Part shown: one piece after another, positions 32,901 to 42,300 of the stretch
Position numbering within the stretch: the first letter of the stretch is position 1
Layout of the letters: every line of letters begins with the position of its first letter
Origin: Tribonema minus
Lineage: Eukaryota; Sar; Xanthophyceae; Tribonematales; Tribonemataceae
Length of the DNA stretch: 64,000 nucleotides
Direction of reading: 5' to 3'
Assembly: GCA_017506865.1 (NCBI GenBank)
Contig: JAFCMP010000024.1
Location: 248,001 to 312,000, forward strand
Notes under the pieces: generated by a model
What the model saw: the letters and a program-made list of their open reading frames with translations, nothing else
What the model was told of the DNA's origin: nothing
The model's database searches: none
Translations under genes and position numbers: made by a program

Positions 32901-35328
32901 GCGATAGTGTGAGCTCATCGTTGCAGCTGCTCAGCTGTCGCGCAGTGTTACAGTCTTCACAAAAACAGCAGCTAGCTCATTGCATCTTGACAGCAAGCTT
33001 CACGAATCTGCTCGTGTACACCGCCTCCAGAACGGCCGCACCGGGTGGGAACACCGGCTCCTGCAGCGGAGTGTGAGCTCATCATCGCAGCTGCAGAGCT
33101 GTCGCGCAGTCTAACGGTCCTCACAGCAGCTGGCTCATTGCTGAAGCGCATCTTGGCAGTGAGCTTCACGTCATTGCCCGCGTTCGTCGTCACTAGCACG
33201 GCCGCGCCGGGCGGGAACACCGGCCCCTGGCGCGGCAGTTACTCGACGGCAAGCCCATCAGCAGCTGCTTTCCAATTTTGTACATGGCGTGATCGCGTTT
33301 GCAGCGGCTGATGTCCGTGCAACGGTCACCCGGCACCGAGCGCTGCTGCCCTGACGCACGCGACGCGGGGTGCCTCTGCTCGCTAGCTACACAACCTTGA
33401 CATGTAGCGGCAGCTGTGCAGTGCGCGAGTGCTATGCCTCTGCTTGCCAGCTACACGACTATGGCGCGCGATGCGCGAGCGAGCGCTGCTGGCGTGGTCG
33501 ACGGACACGACGCGCGTCCTGCCGGGCGCACTGATGGCGTCTCTGCTCACCAGCTACACAATCATCACGCTCGGCAGCGGCGGAGTGCGCGATTCGCGTC
33601 CGCGATACAAGGTCACATGCACATATGCATGCGCACGCGGCCGCGACACGGAAGGTCACCAGGAAGGCCACCAGGCGCCGCACATTGCTCACCTGGTCAA
33701 CGCACACGACACGCATATGCCAGGCGTGCTGATGGCCCCTCTGCTCGCTAGCTACGGAAGCATGGCGTGACCAATGACGCTTAGCAGCTGTGCAATACGA
33801 CGGCGCTGCTGACCTGGTCAACGTACACGATGCGCGTCCTGCCGGGCGCGCTGGTGGTGCCGCTGCTCACCAACAACCATGAAGCTTAGCAGCTGCGCTC
33901 AGCGTGAGAGCTACCCAACCACGACGCTCGGCAGCTGTGCAATGCGCGAGCGAGCGCTGCGTATGAGCGCTGCTGACCTGGTCGACGTACACGACGCGCG
34001 TCCTGCCGGGCGCGCTGATGGTGCCGCTGTCCGCGTCCTCGCGCCCGCCCATGACCTTGAGGATGGTCGACTTGCCGCACCCGTTGACGCCCACGAGCCC
34101 CAGCTTCTGCCCGCGGCACACCGTCAAGTCCACCTGCAGCCGCCCCCCACCCCCCCCCCACACACACACATGCACAAGGCACGGGGTCAGCTATGTAACC
34201 CTGACCTGGGTGACCAGGGTGAGAGAGACAGCGGCGGGCGGCACTCGTGCGCAGCGCAGCGCACGAGCGCATGGTTGCAGGGGTTCAGGGCACCTTGCGC
34301 TGCAGTGTCAGCGCCGGCGCCGCCTGGTCAGCGCGCGGGATGCGTGGCGCTGCCAGCCGGACGCGCGCATGCGCAGATGCTGGTGCTTGCCAACGGGGCG
34401 GGCTTGGTGCGCGCCAGATGCTGCCACGGAAGACCTAAACCCTAACCTTCACGCTGAGCACATTTGTATGAAACACTGTTGCCGGGGCGGCACGCGCAGC
34501 AGACGGTGCCGAAGGGCCGTCATTAGGGAGGTTGGAGGCAGTAGGTAGTGCGCGGAGGCCACGGCGGCAGGCCGGCAAGCACTTTCAGCACAACTGGCAG
34601 CAGACATGTGCGAACAGCGCCTGCTGCTGCACAGTGAGTCAGCGCAGCGTGATCACGACACTCTCATGCCATCATGCGCCACAAATTTAAGCCTCCTCCT
34701 GCCAAAGATGGTGCGTTTGATCATCGGCACCTGCAGTCATTCACTCACCCCCTTGAACTGGAAGCGAGTGCCGTCGAAGGTGTTGCTCAAGCCCTCCACC
34801 CACAGCAGCCGATCTGCGCTCGGCGGTTGCAAAAGTCAAAGCCAGCAGCTGAGACACGGAAGGAACTGCAACCATGAGGATTGCATCTTGTGTGCGATAC
34901 TGACGCCTGAAGGAGAGAATTCACCCGAGCTCAGTTGCAGTAGCACCACACTTATCCTCGCAGCCACATCAAAGAAGACCTGTTCCACCGTGGTGAGCGC
35001 CAAACATCACTTCTATCACACAGTTCATTACAATGCACAAATGGCGTACAAGAAATTGCAAGCATGTAGTGTTTACAAGATGCTCATTGATCGGTCCACG
35101 AACAACAATAGCGATCCTGTTTTTCAGCTGCTGACCTGTGCCCGTCACCACCTTGCTGAGTGGCTCTGCTGCTACATCTGACATGTAACATGCGCTGCGC
35201 GACCTGAGAGCAGCGATGGTCGGCAGTTGTGGTGGCCTCACAAACCCTCGCGCGCACGCCAGGCATGTCAGCCCCAGGACATTGAAGCTTCTCATCGTTC
35301 GTGCGGCAGGCGCTCCTCTCCAAAGCAA
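20981..35328 (-). CDS. plastid-type ABCF (Uup-like) ATPase, 15 exons
   Basis: Fifteen exons join in perfect phase to 729 residues: 35328-35136, 34813-34749, 34133-33978, 32886-32719, 31615-31444, 30799-30709, 29371-29227, 28676-28391, 27703-27620, 26853-26732, 25479-25338, 24088-24017, 22973-22946, 22132-21757, 21070-20981. The N-terminus (second Met near 35295) has a signal-peptide core (FNVLGLTCLACARGF), then an Arg/Ser-rich transit-like part. NBD1 has Walker A GVNGCGKST (about 101-109), signature LSGGEKKR (225) and Walker B LLLDEPTNHLD (246). NBD2 has GANGVGKTT (421), LSGGERRR (518) and FLVLDEPTNDLD (538). There are no membrane helices. After NBD2 comes an Ala-run linker and a Uup-like C-terminal coiled coil (KLSYKEKREYEGLEAEIE). 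ABCF proteins bind the ribosomal E site and act in translation. The leader suggests plastid ribosomes (inference). Nearly every intron holds echoes of adjacent exon edges. Confidence 0.93.
21410..21720. repeat. minisatellite in the last ABCF intron
   Basis: Four diverged units of about 70-75 bp share GCATGCAGCAGCTGCGTGC and a CTACACNGGNACA-type segment. They lie directly beside the exon-14 donor. Confidence 0.75.
22868..22904. repeat. interstitial (CCCTAA)n tract
   Basis: About six CCCTAA copies in ABCF intron 13, just downstream (minus sense) of the 28-bp exon 13. Confidence 0.9.
24150..24345 (-). repeat. echoes of ABCF exon 12 acceptor edge
   Basis: Two full copies of the real exon-12 start (24088-24030, encoding DEPTNDLDIPTLSVLEEFLL) occur at about 24162-24222 and 24278-24345. 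Each is preceded by the same GCAGCAG-type acceptor zone. They lie upstream of the exon (minus sense). The outer copy still reads DEPTNDLD. Confidence 0.85.
24835..25255 (-). repeat. echoes of ABCF exon 11 donor edge, with telomere-like tracts
   Basis: The exon-11 end (GCCGCCGCCCCCAACTTCCT, then GTGCTCG and the donor) is echoed at about 25222-25255, 25107-25140 and 24836-24880, in the same orientation and downstream of the donor. Each echo has its own nearby GTAGGCAGG or GGCAGGTGGG segment. CCCTAA tracts occur beside them at 24912-24970 and 25193-25210. Confidence 0.8.
25605..25865 (-). repeat. echoes of ABCF exon 11 acceptor edge
   Basis: The first part of exon 11 (AAARQLLKRFNFPAARW) recurs at about 25612-25690 and 25798-25860. 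It still reads AAAKQLLRRFNFPAARW-like and AAARQLRKCFNFPAARW. Both copies lie upstream of the real acceptor. Confidence 0.85.
26060..26640 (-). repeat. echoes of ABCF exon 10 donor edge
   Basis: The exon-10 end (APDDTSTPNPQ, then GTCAGC) recurs at about 26582-26632, 26304-26350 and 26066-26105, each keeping DDTSTPNPQ, the donor and the following CAGC. An internal piece (VLQLVEDIC) is echoed near 26205-26240. Confidence 0.88.
28025..28300 (-). repeat. echoes of ABCF exon 8 donor edge (second Walker A)
   Basis: The exon end encoding DRVGVVGANGVG, with its GTGAGTGA donor, is copied at about 28256-28300, 28137-28175 and 28028-28060. The copies are increasingly diverged with distance and all lie downstream of the true donor at 28390. 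Confidence 0.82.
28693..28711 (-). repeat. poly-C (minus) tract before the ABCF exon 8 acceptor
   Basis: A run of 19 G on the plus strand is a C-only pyrimidine tract on the coding strand. It ends about 16 bp before the CAG acceptor of exon 8 (28676). Confidence 0.9.
30150..30530 (-). repeat. echoes of ABCF exon 6 donor edge
   Basis: The exon-6 end (LVTHDR plus GTGAGTGAGT) recurs at about 30500-30530, 30345-30385 and 30160-30195. Each keeps a TCACGAC-GCTGGTGAGT-like core. Shorter fragments lie between them. Confidence 0.75.
31003..31034. repeat. interstitial TTAGGG tract
   Basis: Degenerate and exact GGGTTAG copies in ABCF intron 5. A weaker piece follows at 31078-31098. Confidence 0.8.
31125..31320 (-). 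repeat. echoes of ABCF exon 5 donor edge (first Walker B)
   Basis: The exon-5 end encoding ALVQPLDVLLLDEPS-like sequence is copied at about 31268-31320 and, more weakly, at 31128-31175. Both lie downstream of the true donor at 31443. Confidence 0.82.
31358..31381. repeat. poly-G (plus) homopolymer
   Basis: A run of 24 G on the plus strand (C on the coding strand) inside ABCF intron 5, between the true exon-5 end and its first echo. Confidence 0.92.
31690..32065 (-). repeat. echoes of ABCF exon 5 acceptor edge
   Basis: The exon-5 start (CAG, then AGGGAGAACGCGTGGGACG) recurs at about 31705-31732, 31862-31895 and 32030-32065, each with a CTCTG or CAGCG-type acceptor. All lie upstream of the true acceptor, at about 105, 165 and 165 bp steps. 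Confidence 0.8.
33021..33235 (-). repeat. echoes of ABCF exon 4 acceptor edge
   Basis: The exon-4 start (EPVFPPGATVLEAVY) is copied at about 33022-33062 (EPVFPPGAAVLEAVY) and 33192-33230 (GPVFPPGAAVLVT). Both lie upstream of the true acceptor at 32887. Confidence 0.85.
33350..33862 (-). repeat. echoes of ABCF exon 3 donor edge
   Basis: The exon-3 end (ISAPGRTRVVYVDQ plus GTCAGCAG) is copied at junction positions near 33814, 33693 and 33494, with a weaker trace near 33355. Similarity falls with distance from the true junction at 33978. The steps are 164, 121 and 199 bp. Confidence 0.85.
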
Positions 35329-36354
35329 GCGTGTATCAACGGAATTGCACTGAACACATCATGAGCGTACACCGCTAGCACGTCACAACAATCTGTGAAG
35401 TTCAACTGAAACTTCATTTCATAGTTCATGTCGAAGTTCCGACCTTCATCTCATTGAACTTCATAAGTTGCAACTTGCTCGAGCAGAATTCTGATTCTGG
35501 CCGCTGGATGATCCATGGGCAAACTTTCACATACAGCACTAGCCATATGTATACTATGTATAGAAACGGCCCGGCATCGCCTGACGCCAGTTGACAGTCA
35601 CACCTTCAAAATAACTCACATGCCTGTTTGCAATTTGACCTCATCTTCAAATTCAAACGATGCTTCCAGGGAGACCGGGAATGCTTCCCTGGAGTCAGAT
35701 TATGCCTCTGCAGTCACTGTGCTGCTCTTGAGAAGAGGCAAACTGCTGCACTGGCTTGCAGATTGATGTATCGAGTGGTGTCGGTCCACATACGCAGATG
35801 CCATAACAAAACGGTGCATCCAGCGATTGCAGATGCGCAAGCAGCACTGAGCCCACATTAAGACCAGCGACAGCAACGCACCAGACACACGCACAACCCT
35901 TTTCACTGAAGCTGAGATGGAGTGGCATGCAGAGGACGCAGTGTGCCGCGGCGGCGCGCAGCCTTCCCACGCGCGCGCATGTACCACAATCCACCGCCTC
36001 TGCTGTGCGTGTTTACTACTGTGTAGTGACCCGTGTATGGTACTGCTGCCAAGGGGCGTCCAGGGCTGCCGCGCTGTGGCATATGTTGGTGACAAGGGGG
36101 GGAGGGGGGGGCACTTGAAGTGGGCCGCCCCGCCCCCCACTCACGCACTTTATTTCGCACTTCACATCACGCTCTGCACGCCCGCATTGCCCCTAGCCAA
36201 AACCACGTGAGGTCATGCCTATGTCCGAGAGCCCGCCGGAAGAGCCAGCATGGGGGAAAGGGGGGTGGGGGAGGGGGGGCGCAAGAGTCCACCTGCTACA
36301 ACTTGTTGAAGTGCAGCTGCGCGTATCATCGCCGCCGCAATGGAAATAGGCCTC
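35329..36354. other. intergenic, no supported gene
   Basis: This holds the ABCF 5' flank (AT-richer, with repeated GAAGTTCAACTGAAACTTCA-type motifs at 35397-35430) and the 3' flank of the UBL gene, with G-runs at 36098-36110 and 36258-36280. Open frames here have no recognisable domain. Confidence 0.5.
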
Positions 36355-39028
36355 CTACGAGACTGTACAACACGTATATGAGCCGCCTGATGTGGAGCTC
36401 CGTGCGGTCCTGGACGGCGCCTTGGTCAACACGGCTTCTGCGATGCACAAGCAGAGACAACAATGTTTCAAAACATCAACAGCGGTCAGGCATGGTTGCA
36501 GATGGGACTGTAGCGCAAGCACATGGGGCCTTTGATTGAGCGGCGCCGCTACTACCATGCAGGGCGCAAACCGCACTGATGACAGCGATACAGGCTACTC
36601 GTATGCATCCGACGAGTACATCCTTCAGAAGTGACCGTCAAAGCGCGTCGAGACACTTTCAGGTGTTCGCAGGATATAAGTAGATTCTGGAGGCAAGCTG
36701 GACAAACAACATGTTTTTTTTTTCTTTTCGCACCCTAAGCAGACAAGCGTATTCACAACACGATCAGATGCGAACAGAAGCTATGCACTTCAACTTTGAA
36801 GCATCACCTTGCGCCGCCTCAACGAGCCTGTGCTTGGGCCGTATGGCGACGTTGATGGGCGTGGGGTACGCATCGAACGTCGGCAACTGCAGCTCCTCCA
36901 GGGTCTTGGCGTCATCCGTCAGGCCGCGCCCCATGCATATCAACCGTATCTGCGCCGTCTCCGCTGGCGGCACGTCTGAGTGTCGGCGACGGCGGCGGCG
37001 GCAGCGGCAGCAGCGGCAGCGGCGGCAGCAGCAGCAGCGGCGGCGGCAGCGGCGGCGGCGGCGGCAGCAGCGGCGGCGCATAGAGCAGCATCAAAGGATG
37101 TATCAGTGTTCCGCTGTACTGTGCAAAGGCTTCAACACAGCCACAGACTGTGAACCGGCGACCGAGTCAGAATTGGCTGCCATGTGCGCTGACAAGCTGC
37201 TGCGAAATGGTGGGCAGCAGCGATGAAACAAAAATTGCTGGCGCTTCCTGAGCGAGACGCTGGGACAAGAAGCGTGAATAGCCAGCGCGCACATGCCCCT
37301 CCCCTCCCAGCTCAAGCACTTGACGACTGCGCATTTGTGATCTGCAGCGCGTGTCACCACGGCACTGCAGCCAGAGAGCAGTCACAGCAGCAACCCCCTT
37401 GGCGCTGCGCGCTGTGCGGGCGAGCACGTCCGACAGAGCACTGCCGCTGTTGCTGCCGCTGCTGCTCCCTGTTGTAGCAGTGCAAGCTGGCCTGTGGCAA
37501 ACTGATAGCATGCTCGTGCACCTATTGCAACTGTTTCAGCACACCCGTCCCAGCAGAGCATCTGCTGCTTTTCTTTTATTCATCGCGAAGCGTAACGCGT
37601 ACACAACATGGCCAGACACAAGGCGCGCCGCTTGACACTGCATCGCGAGCCTCCGCAGCAGCGGCAAGTGCGTGAATGCTGAGGCGCAAGTGCACCGCCC
37701 ACGGCTAGACGCAACTGCCTGCGGCGTACTTGCAGGCCTTCGCTGCAAAGGCGAATGAAAGAATACTGGCGAGAGCCACGGCGGCCGTGTTGCCAGTAGT
37801 GGCCGCCGTGATGAAAGTGCTTCTGAGCACTGCCTCAGCAGCACACTAACGGTGACATTGCATGAGGATTGCATCGAATAGGGATTTGAGGAGAGCATGC
37901 TTGGATCAGCGTGGATGCCCAGCGTTGAATGCAACTATGCGATTGGCTCTGCTGCTGGTAATGCACAATACTCGCACAGGCGCTGATCAACACGCCTTCA
38001 CCGCCTATCATCCGTTAGCCGAAAACCTGCAGCGGGGTCATGTGGGGGCAGTTCCGGTCCTGCCATTGGAAACTTCAACAGCGGCATTTCGGCTGACAAC
38101 GTGCCGGGAATGAGCACCGGGGCTGCCTGCGCCCTACGTCTCAATCAGGAAAGCATCGGATGTGGACCACATGGCAGTATCAACACTGGTGTTCACGCAT
38201 CCGCTGCAGTCGTCAAGGTCTTGAAGCCGGCAGAGCAGCGCTGAACCCGCTGCTGCATGGCCCCATGGACACCGGGAATCAACTGGCTGCAGCAGTGACC
38301 TAATCATAATGACTTGGATGGAAAAGCAGCGGCGTCCGAACAACAAGTGGTATCAGGGAATATGCGGATCGTTACCAAGGCGGTTTATGGTGCCACTCTG
38401 CTGCTTCATCACGAGAAGAAGCCCCTGTTGCTCTTGCAGGGAGCAAGCCACACTTGGTGCGTCTGCAGAAGGGCCTGCCTTTGGCACCTCGCTAAAGTTC
38501 GGATACCTACATGGTAACAGATGCGAGGTCAGCGTTCAAGCAAAGAGTGCTGCCTAACTTCCTGCATATTGAAACTGCCAGCGACAGGGCTGACCTTCAC
38601 AAACGTCACATGACACAACTTCCTAGCTTTCAAAGTCCTACTGCACAGTGTCCAGCAGCAGATGGCACCTTGGTCAAGGCCTGCCGAATCAGGCCTGTCT
38701 TCCAACAATCAGGTTGCGAAATGCCCTTGGATTCTGCAACTAGTGCATACGGCTGATTGTCCGCTGCTGGCTGTCGGGGGGACAGCAAGATGATGACAGG
38801 TAATCGATTCACAGTCACCACGATATCGTTGTCGTGCAGTGGCTCACCTGCAGGCCATGACTTCAGCAGCGCCTCCTTCAGTCCACCCACTGTCTCGTCC
38901 TTCTCAAACCTCAGCACCACCACCAGACTCTCAGCGTTTGCGAAGAGGAATTTCAAAGACAACATTTGGTGGCCTGATTTCTGCCGCACCGCGCAGGCCC
39001 CCCCCCCGCCGCGCGCTGCGGGCTCCAC
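36355..39028 (-). CDS. UBL3/MUB-like membrane-anchored ubiquitin-fold protein, three exons
   Basis: Three exons join in phase: 39028-38848, 36975-36808 and 36386-36355. The ubiquitin fold starts MLSLKFLFANAESLVVVLRF (ATG at 38965, with an upstream ATG at 39028), followed by ETVGGLKEALLKSWPA. It continues over the first junction with DVPPAETAQIRLICMGRGL, then TLEELQLP and a last strand PTPINVAIRPK. The WP pair after the first helix and the RLI-x-x-GR strand match UBL3/MUB proteins. The tiny last exon (32 bp) encodes GSYTCCTVS. The final CTVS is a CaaX-type prenylation box, preceded by a second Cys that could be palmitoylated, as in UBL3/MUB. It lacks a C-terminal di-Gly, so it is not conjugated like ubiquitin. 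In plants MUBs tether E2 enzymes at the plasma membrane, and UBL3 sorts cargo to vesicles. Length is 105 or 126 residues depending on the start. The last exon is supported by phase and by the CaaX box. Confidence 0.8.
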
Positions 39029-39368
39029 AGTAGCTCCCCCAGTCTTGATGCAACACTCCAGGCGCGCCTTAGTGTGTGCTTCGCTTCACAGTGCTGGCCG
39101 TTCTCACGTCGACCTAGCCGAGGCAACACCCGCGCCTCGTTCCGAGCCGCCGCTGGCTGTCGTTGATCTGGAGCGAATAGGCAAGCCCTGAACAAGCTCT
39201 GAAGACTACAGCAAAGGCGGGTTCCGCTCACAATGCTCGTGTACTTAAACCTGCGTGTCCAACGATGCGGGACAAAAGCGGAGGGTTAGGGTTAGCAGAA
39301 GTTAGGTTCGCAACTTGATCTGCCTTCACCAAGAGGTTCTAGGCAGGTTTGGCGGCGTCCCTGGAGCC
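39029..39368. promoter_or_regulatory. shared upstream region of UBL and myotubularin genes
   Basis: This is a gap of about 340 bp between divergent start codons. It contains a short TTAGGG tract at 39284-39296, just ahead of the myotubularin start. An in-frame upstream ATG at 39315 would add 18 residues to that protein. Bidirectional promoter function is inferred from layout. Confidence 0.4.
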
Positions 39369-42300
39369 ATGGCGCTGCCGCGCAGCAAGGTGTCTCACCC
39401 TCTGTCGGATCCAGATGCAGTGGTGGACTTTGATTCACTGGATCCACTGTCCCAGTCTCTGATGCTGGATCAAGGCAGGGCACGAGGCAGCGGCAGCATA
39501 CACATTGGGGCCAGTGCTGCTGCTGCGGTCGCCAGTCCGATTGCGGTCGCTCATCGAGCTCTGTCGTCTGAAGTTTTCGCGCCTCATGCAGTCCACCGCG
39601 AGCCTGAGTTGTTCAGCTCAGCTTCGCCACTGTCAGCCAACCCTGACCTGCTGCCGTTCTCAAGCCTGGTGCCGCCATCACCGGACTCAGCACCTCGCAG
39701 CAGCTTGCCTGGAGAGCTCGTTGCCAGCCCCGTCTTGCTGCCAGTCGACAGCAGCTCGAGTCTGCACAGATCTCATCGTGCTTTCAGCAGCAGCTCTGGC
39801 AGCAGGCACCTGTCACACGAGCCTCAGCGACACCACCAGCTGCAGCAGGAGCAGCAGCTGCACCAGCAGCACCACCAGGCCTCAGACCCATTTCTCGACT
39901 CGATGCCATCTCCCGAACCGCTGGCGCCTCCGCCAGACGCGCCAGCATCCAGCAGCCCTTCCAAGGAGCCCCCACCCTACCCTGGGGAATACCTGGGGGG
40001 CGGCGCGACAGGCGGCGCGCAGCACAGCAGCAGCCCGCAAGCGGCCTCCGTCCTGCTGCAGCGGCTGACCGGCGAAGAAATCGTCATGAACCTGAAGAAT
40101 ACGGCTTTGCAAGGGCTCCATGGCCGCGTCTGCCCGGGGGAGCTCGTCATGACCACCTACCAGCTGGCCTTCGTGCCGCGCGTGGCGGCGGTGGCGGCGG
40201 CGGCGGCGGCGGCGGTGGGCGGGAGCAGCAGGGCAAAGGCTGCGGGCGAGGGTTTCGGGCACCTGCGGGGGGGCTACTTTAGGGTGCCGCTGGGCAGCAT
40301 TGACAGGATAGAGCGGGACAGGAGCAAAGGCGCGTCGAAGAGCAGCGCGGCGGCGGACCTCGGCGTGAGCATCAGCATCTACACAAAGGCAAGTCGTGAT
40401 GTCGGGCATGTTGCGCGGCGGTGGGGGAATTGGTTAGAAAGGCGGCGGTAGGGGAAGTCGTCAGCTGTCATGTGCACTTTGCAAGGCAGTGATGGTCCAA
40501 GTATTGCGGTCCTGTGCACATTGTATTCGAAGCCCATGCTGTGCACTGCGGAGTGTTCTTCCCCTTGATGATGCTGTGCGAGGGCTGCACTCAGACACAC
40601 CCTCAACGCTGCTGTAGTGTAGCAAGAAGTGGAGGTTACATTGCACTGGCCTGTGATCACAGGCGTAAGTGATGGATGGCCACGGAGGGTCACACTGTGA
40701 TGCTGAGCTTGGATCTCCGGGACTACAGTTACATGCGCCAAATATCTTGCCAGCTGCTGGAATGGCACCCGGTAGACTGACTGACTGCTGCAGTCACTGT
40801 TCTTGAAGTTCACGTGTACTTGAACTTCACACGACTCACTTGGCTTGTACTCACAGACCAGCTGTAGACATTCGATCTGAGTTCTACTGCGAGCAGCTGG
40901 CTGTCGCCATCCATGGTCTAAGAGTACTGGTATTCCTGTGACGATGCCATGCAAAGTCTGGAACAACTATGTTGGTGCAGAGTTGGTGGTGCTAGTCAAA
41001 CGAATGTTATGGCCACTGAAGGCATCACAAAGGACATGCCACCAAAACCCTTACAGATGACACAGGCAGTGCCTTGCGCAGCATCCAGAGATTGTCAAAT
41101 CTCAGCCACCCCCAACACCCGCCTGTTGTACTTCCACCTTGCTGCGTAGCCCCCGGCGGCTTGTCGTGTGAGTACTTCACTCTGCCTGTTTCATCAAACT
41201 TATCTTCATGTGTCGTGAATCCGAAGTTCACGCAACTGAGCGGCACCATCAAGAGCGATAAGCACACATGAAACGCGTTGCGGAAGCGCTTCATCCTCGC
41301 GCCGCATGACACAACACACACTCTCTCCCCGTACGTCTGTTCCGCGCATGCGCGTGCGCGTGACTCTCCTCCAGGACTTGAGGTTCCTGCGCCTGATACT
41401 TCAGCGCGTGGACGACACGGAGTGCGCCTTTGCCGCGCTCATGAGCTACGCATCAGCACCCACAAGCTCCACATCACGCTTCCAACTGCTTCGTCCTCAC
41501 GCCTGCATGCCTCAACGCGGTCTCGCGTGCGCGTGGTGACTCTCCTCCAGGACTTGAGGTTCCTGCGCCTCATACTGCAGCGCGTCGAAGACACGGAGCG
41601 CGCCTTTGCCGCGCTCGTGAGCTACGCGTTCCCGGCGCAGATCGAGCTGCTGTTTGCGTTCTCGCACCGCCTGCTGAGCGATGCCGCGGAGCGCGACGGC
41701 GCCTACGACGCCGCCACGGAGTTTGAGCGGCAGGGCGTGACGCTGCCGCGGTTCGGGGGGGATCGGAGCCCGTGGCGCTTCACGCTGCTGAATCACGACT
41801 ATAGGTGAGGGCTGGGGGGGGTATTCAAGAGGCCCTAGTAAAGAGGGGGGGGGCAAGGAGAGTCACTTTACCTCCTGTTCACGCTGCTGAATCACAACTG
41901 TGGGTGGTGGGGGGGGGGGGGGGGGGGGCTTAATCAAGAAGCCCTAGTAGGGATGGGGGGGGCAGGGAGAGTCACTTGCCTCCTGTTCACGCTGCTGAAA
42001 CCATGACTACAGGTGAGGGGGCGGGGAGTGCAGGTTCAAGAATGCCCTAGTAGTTGCCGTCGGGAGAGCCACTTGCCTCCTGTACTTGCCAGTGAGCGTT
42101 TGGCGTGGACATCGCGCGCAGCAGTGTGCTAGCGCGCGATGTGGATGCATGCAGAGGTGTATAGCCCTTGATGCTATTCAGCGCTGGCTCCACACAAGCA
42201 AGAAGGGTGGCGACGGATGAGTATGAAGTCACTGTGCACCAGCAAATGCAAATGCGCGGCAACGCTTAAGCATCAGGCATTACCGCAGCTTGTGTAGTAC

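Noticed and set aside
34930..34995. Extra ABCF exon (VFFDVAARI) between exons 1 and 2
   Set aside because: Joining it to exon 1 gives a stop at once, whereas direct joining to 34813 keeps the frame and yields the expected domain start.
39505..40068. Alternative frame of 187 codons over myotubularin exon 1
   Set aside because: It overlaps the frame that joins in phase to all later conserved exons, and its Cys/Ser/Arg content is a frame-shift artefact.
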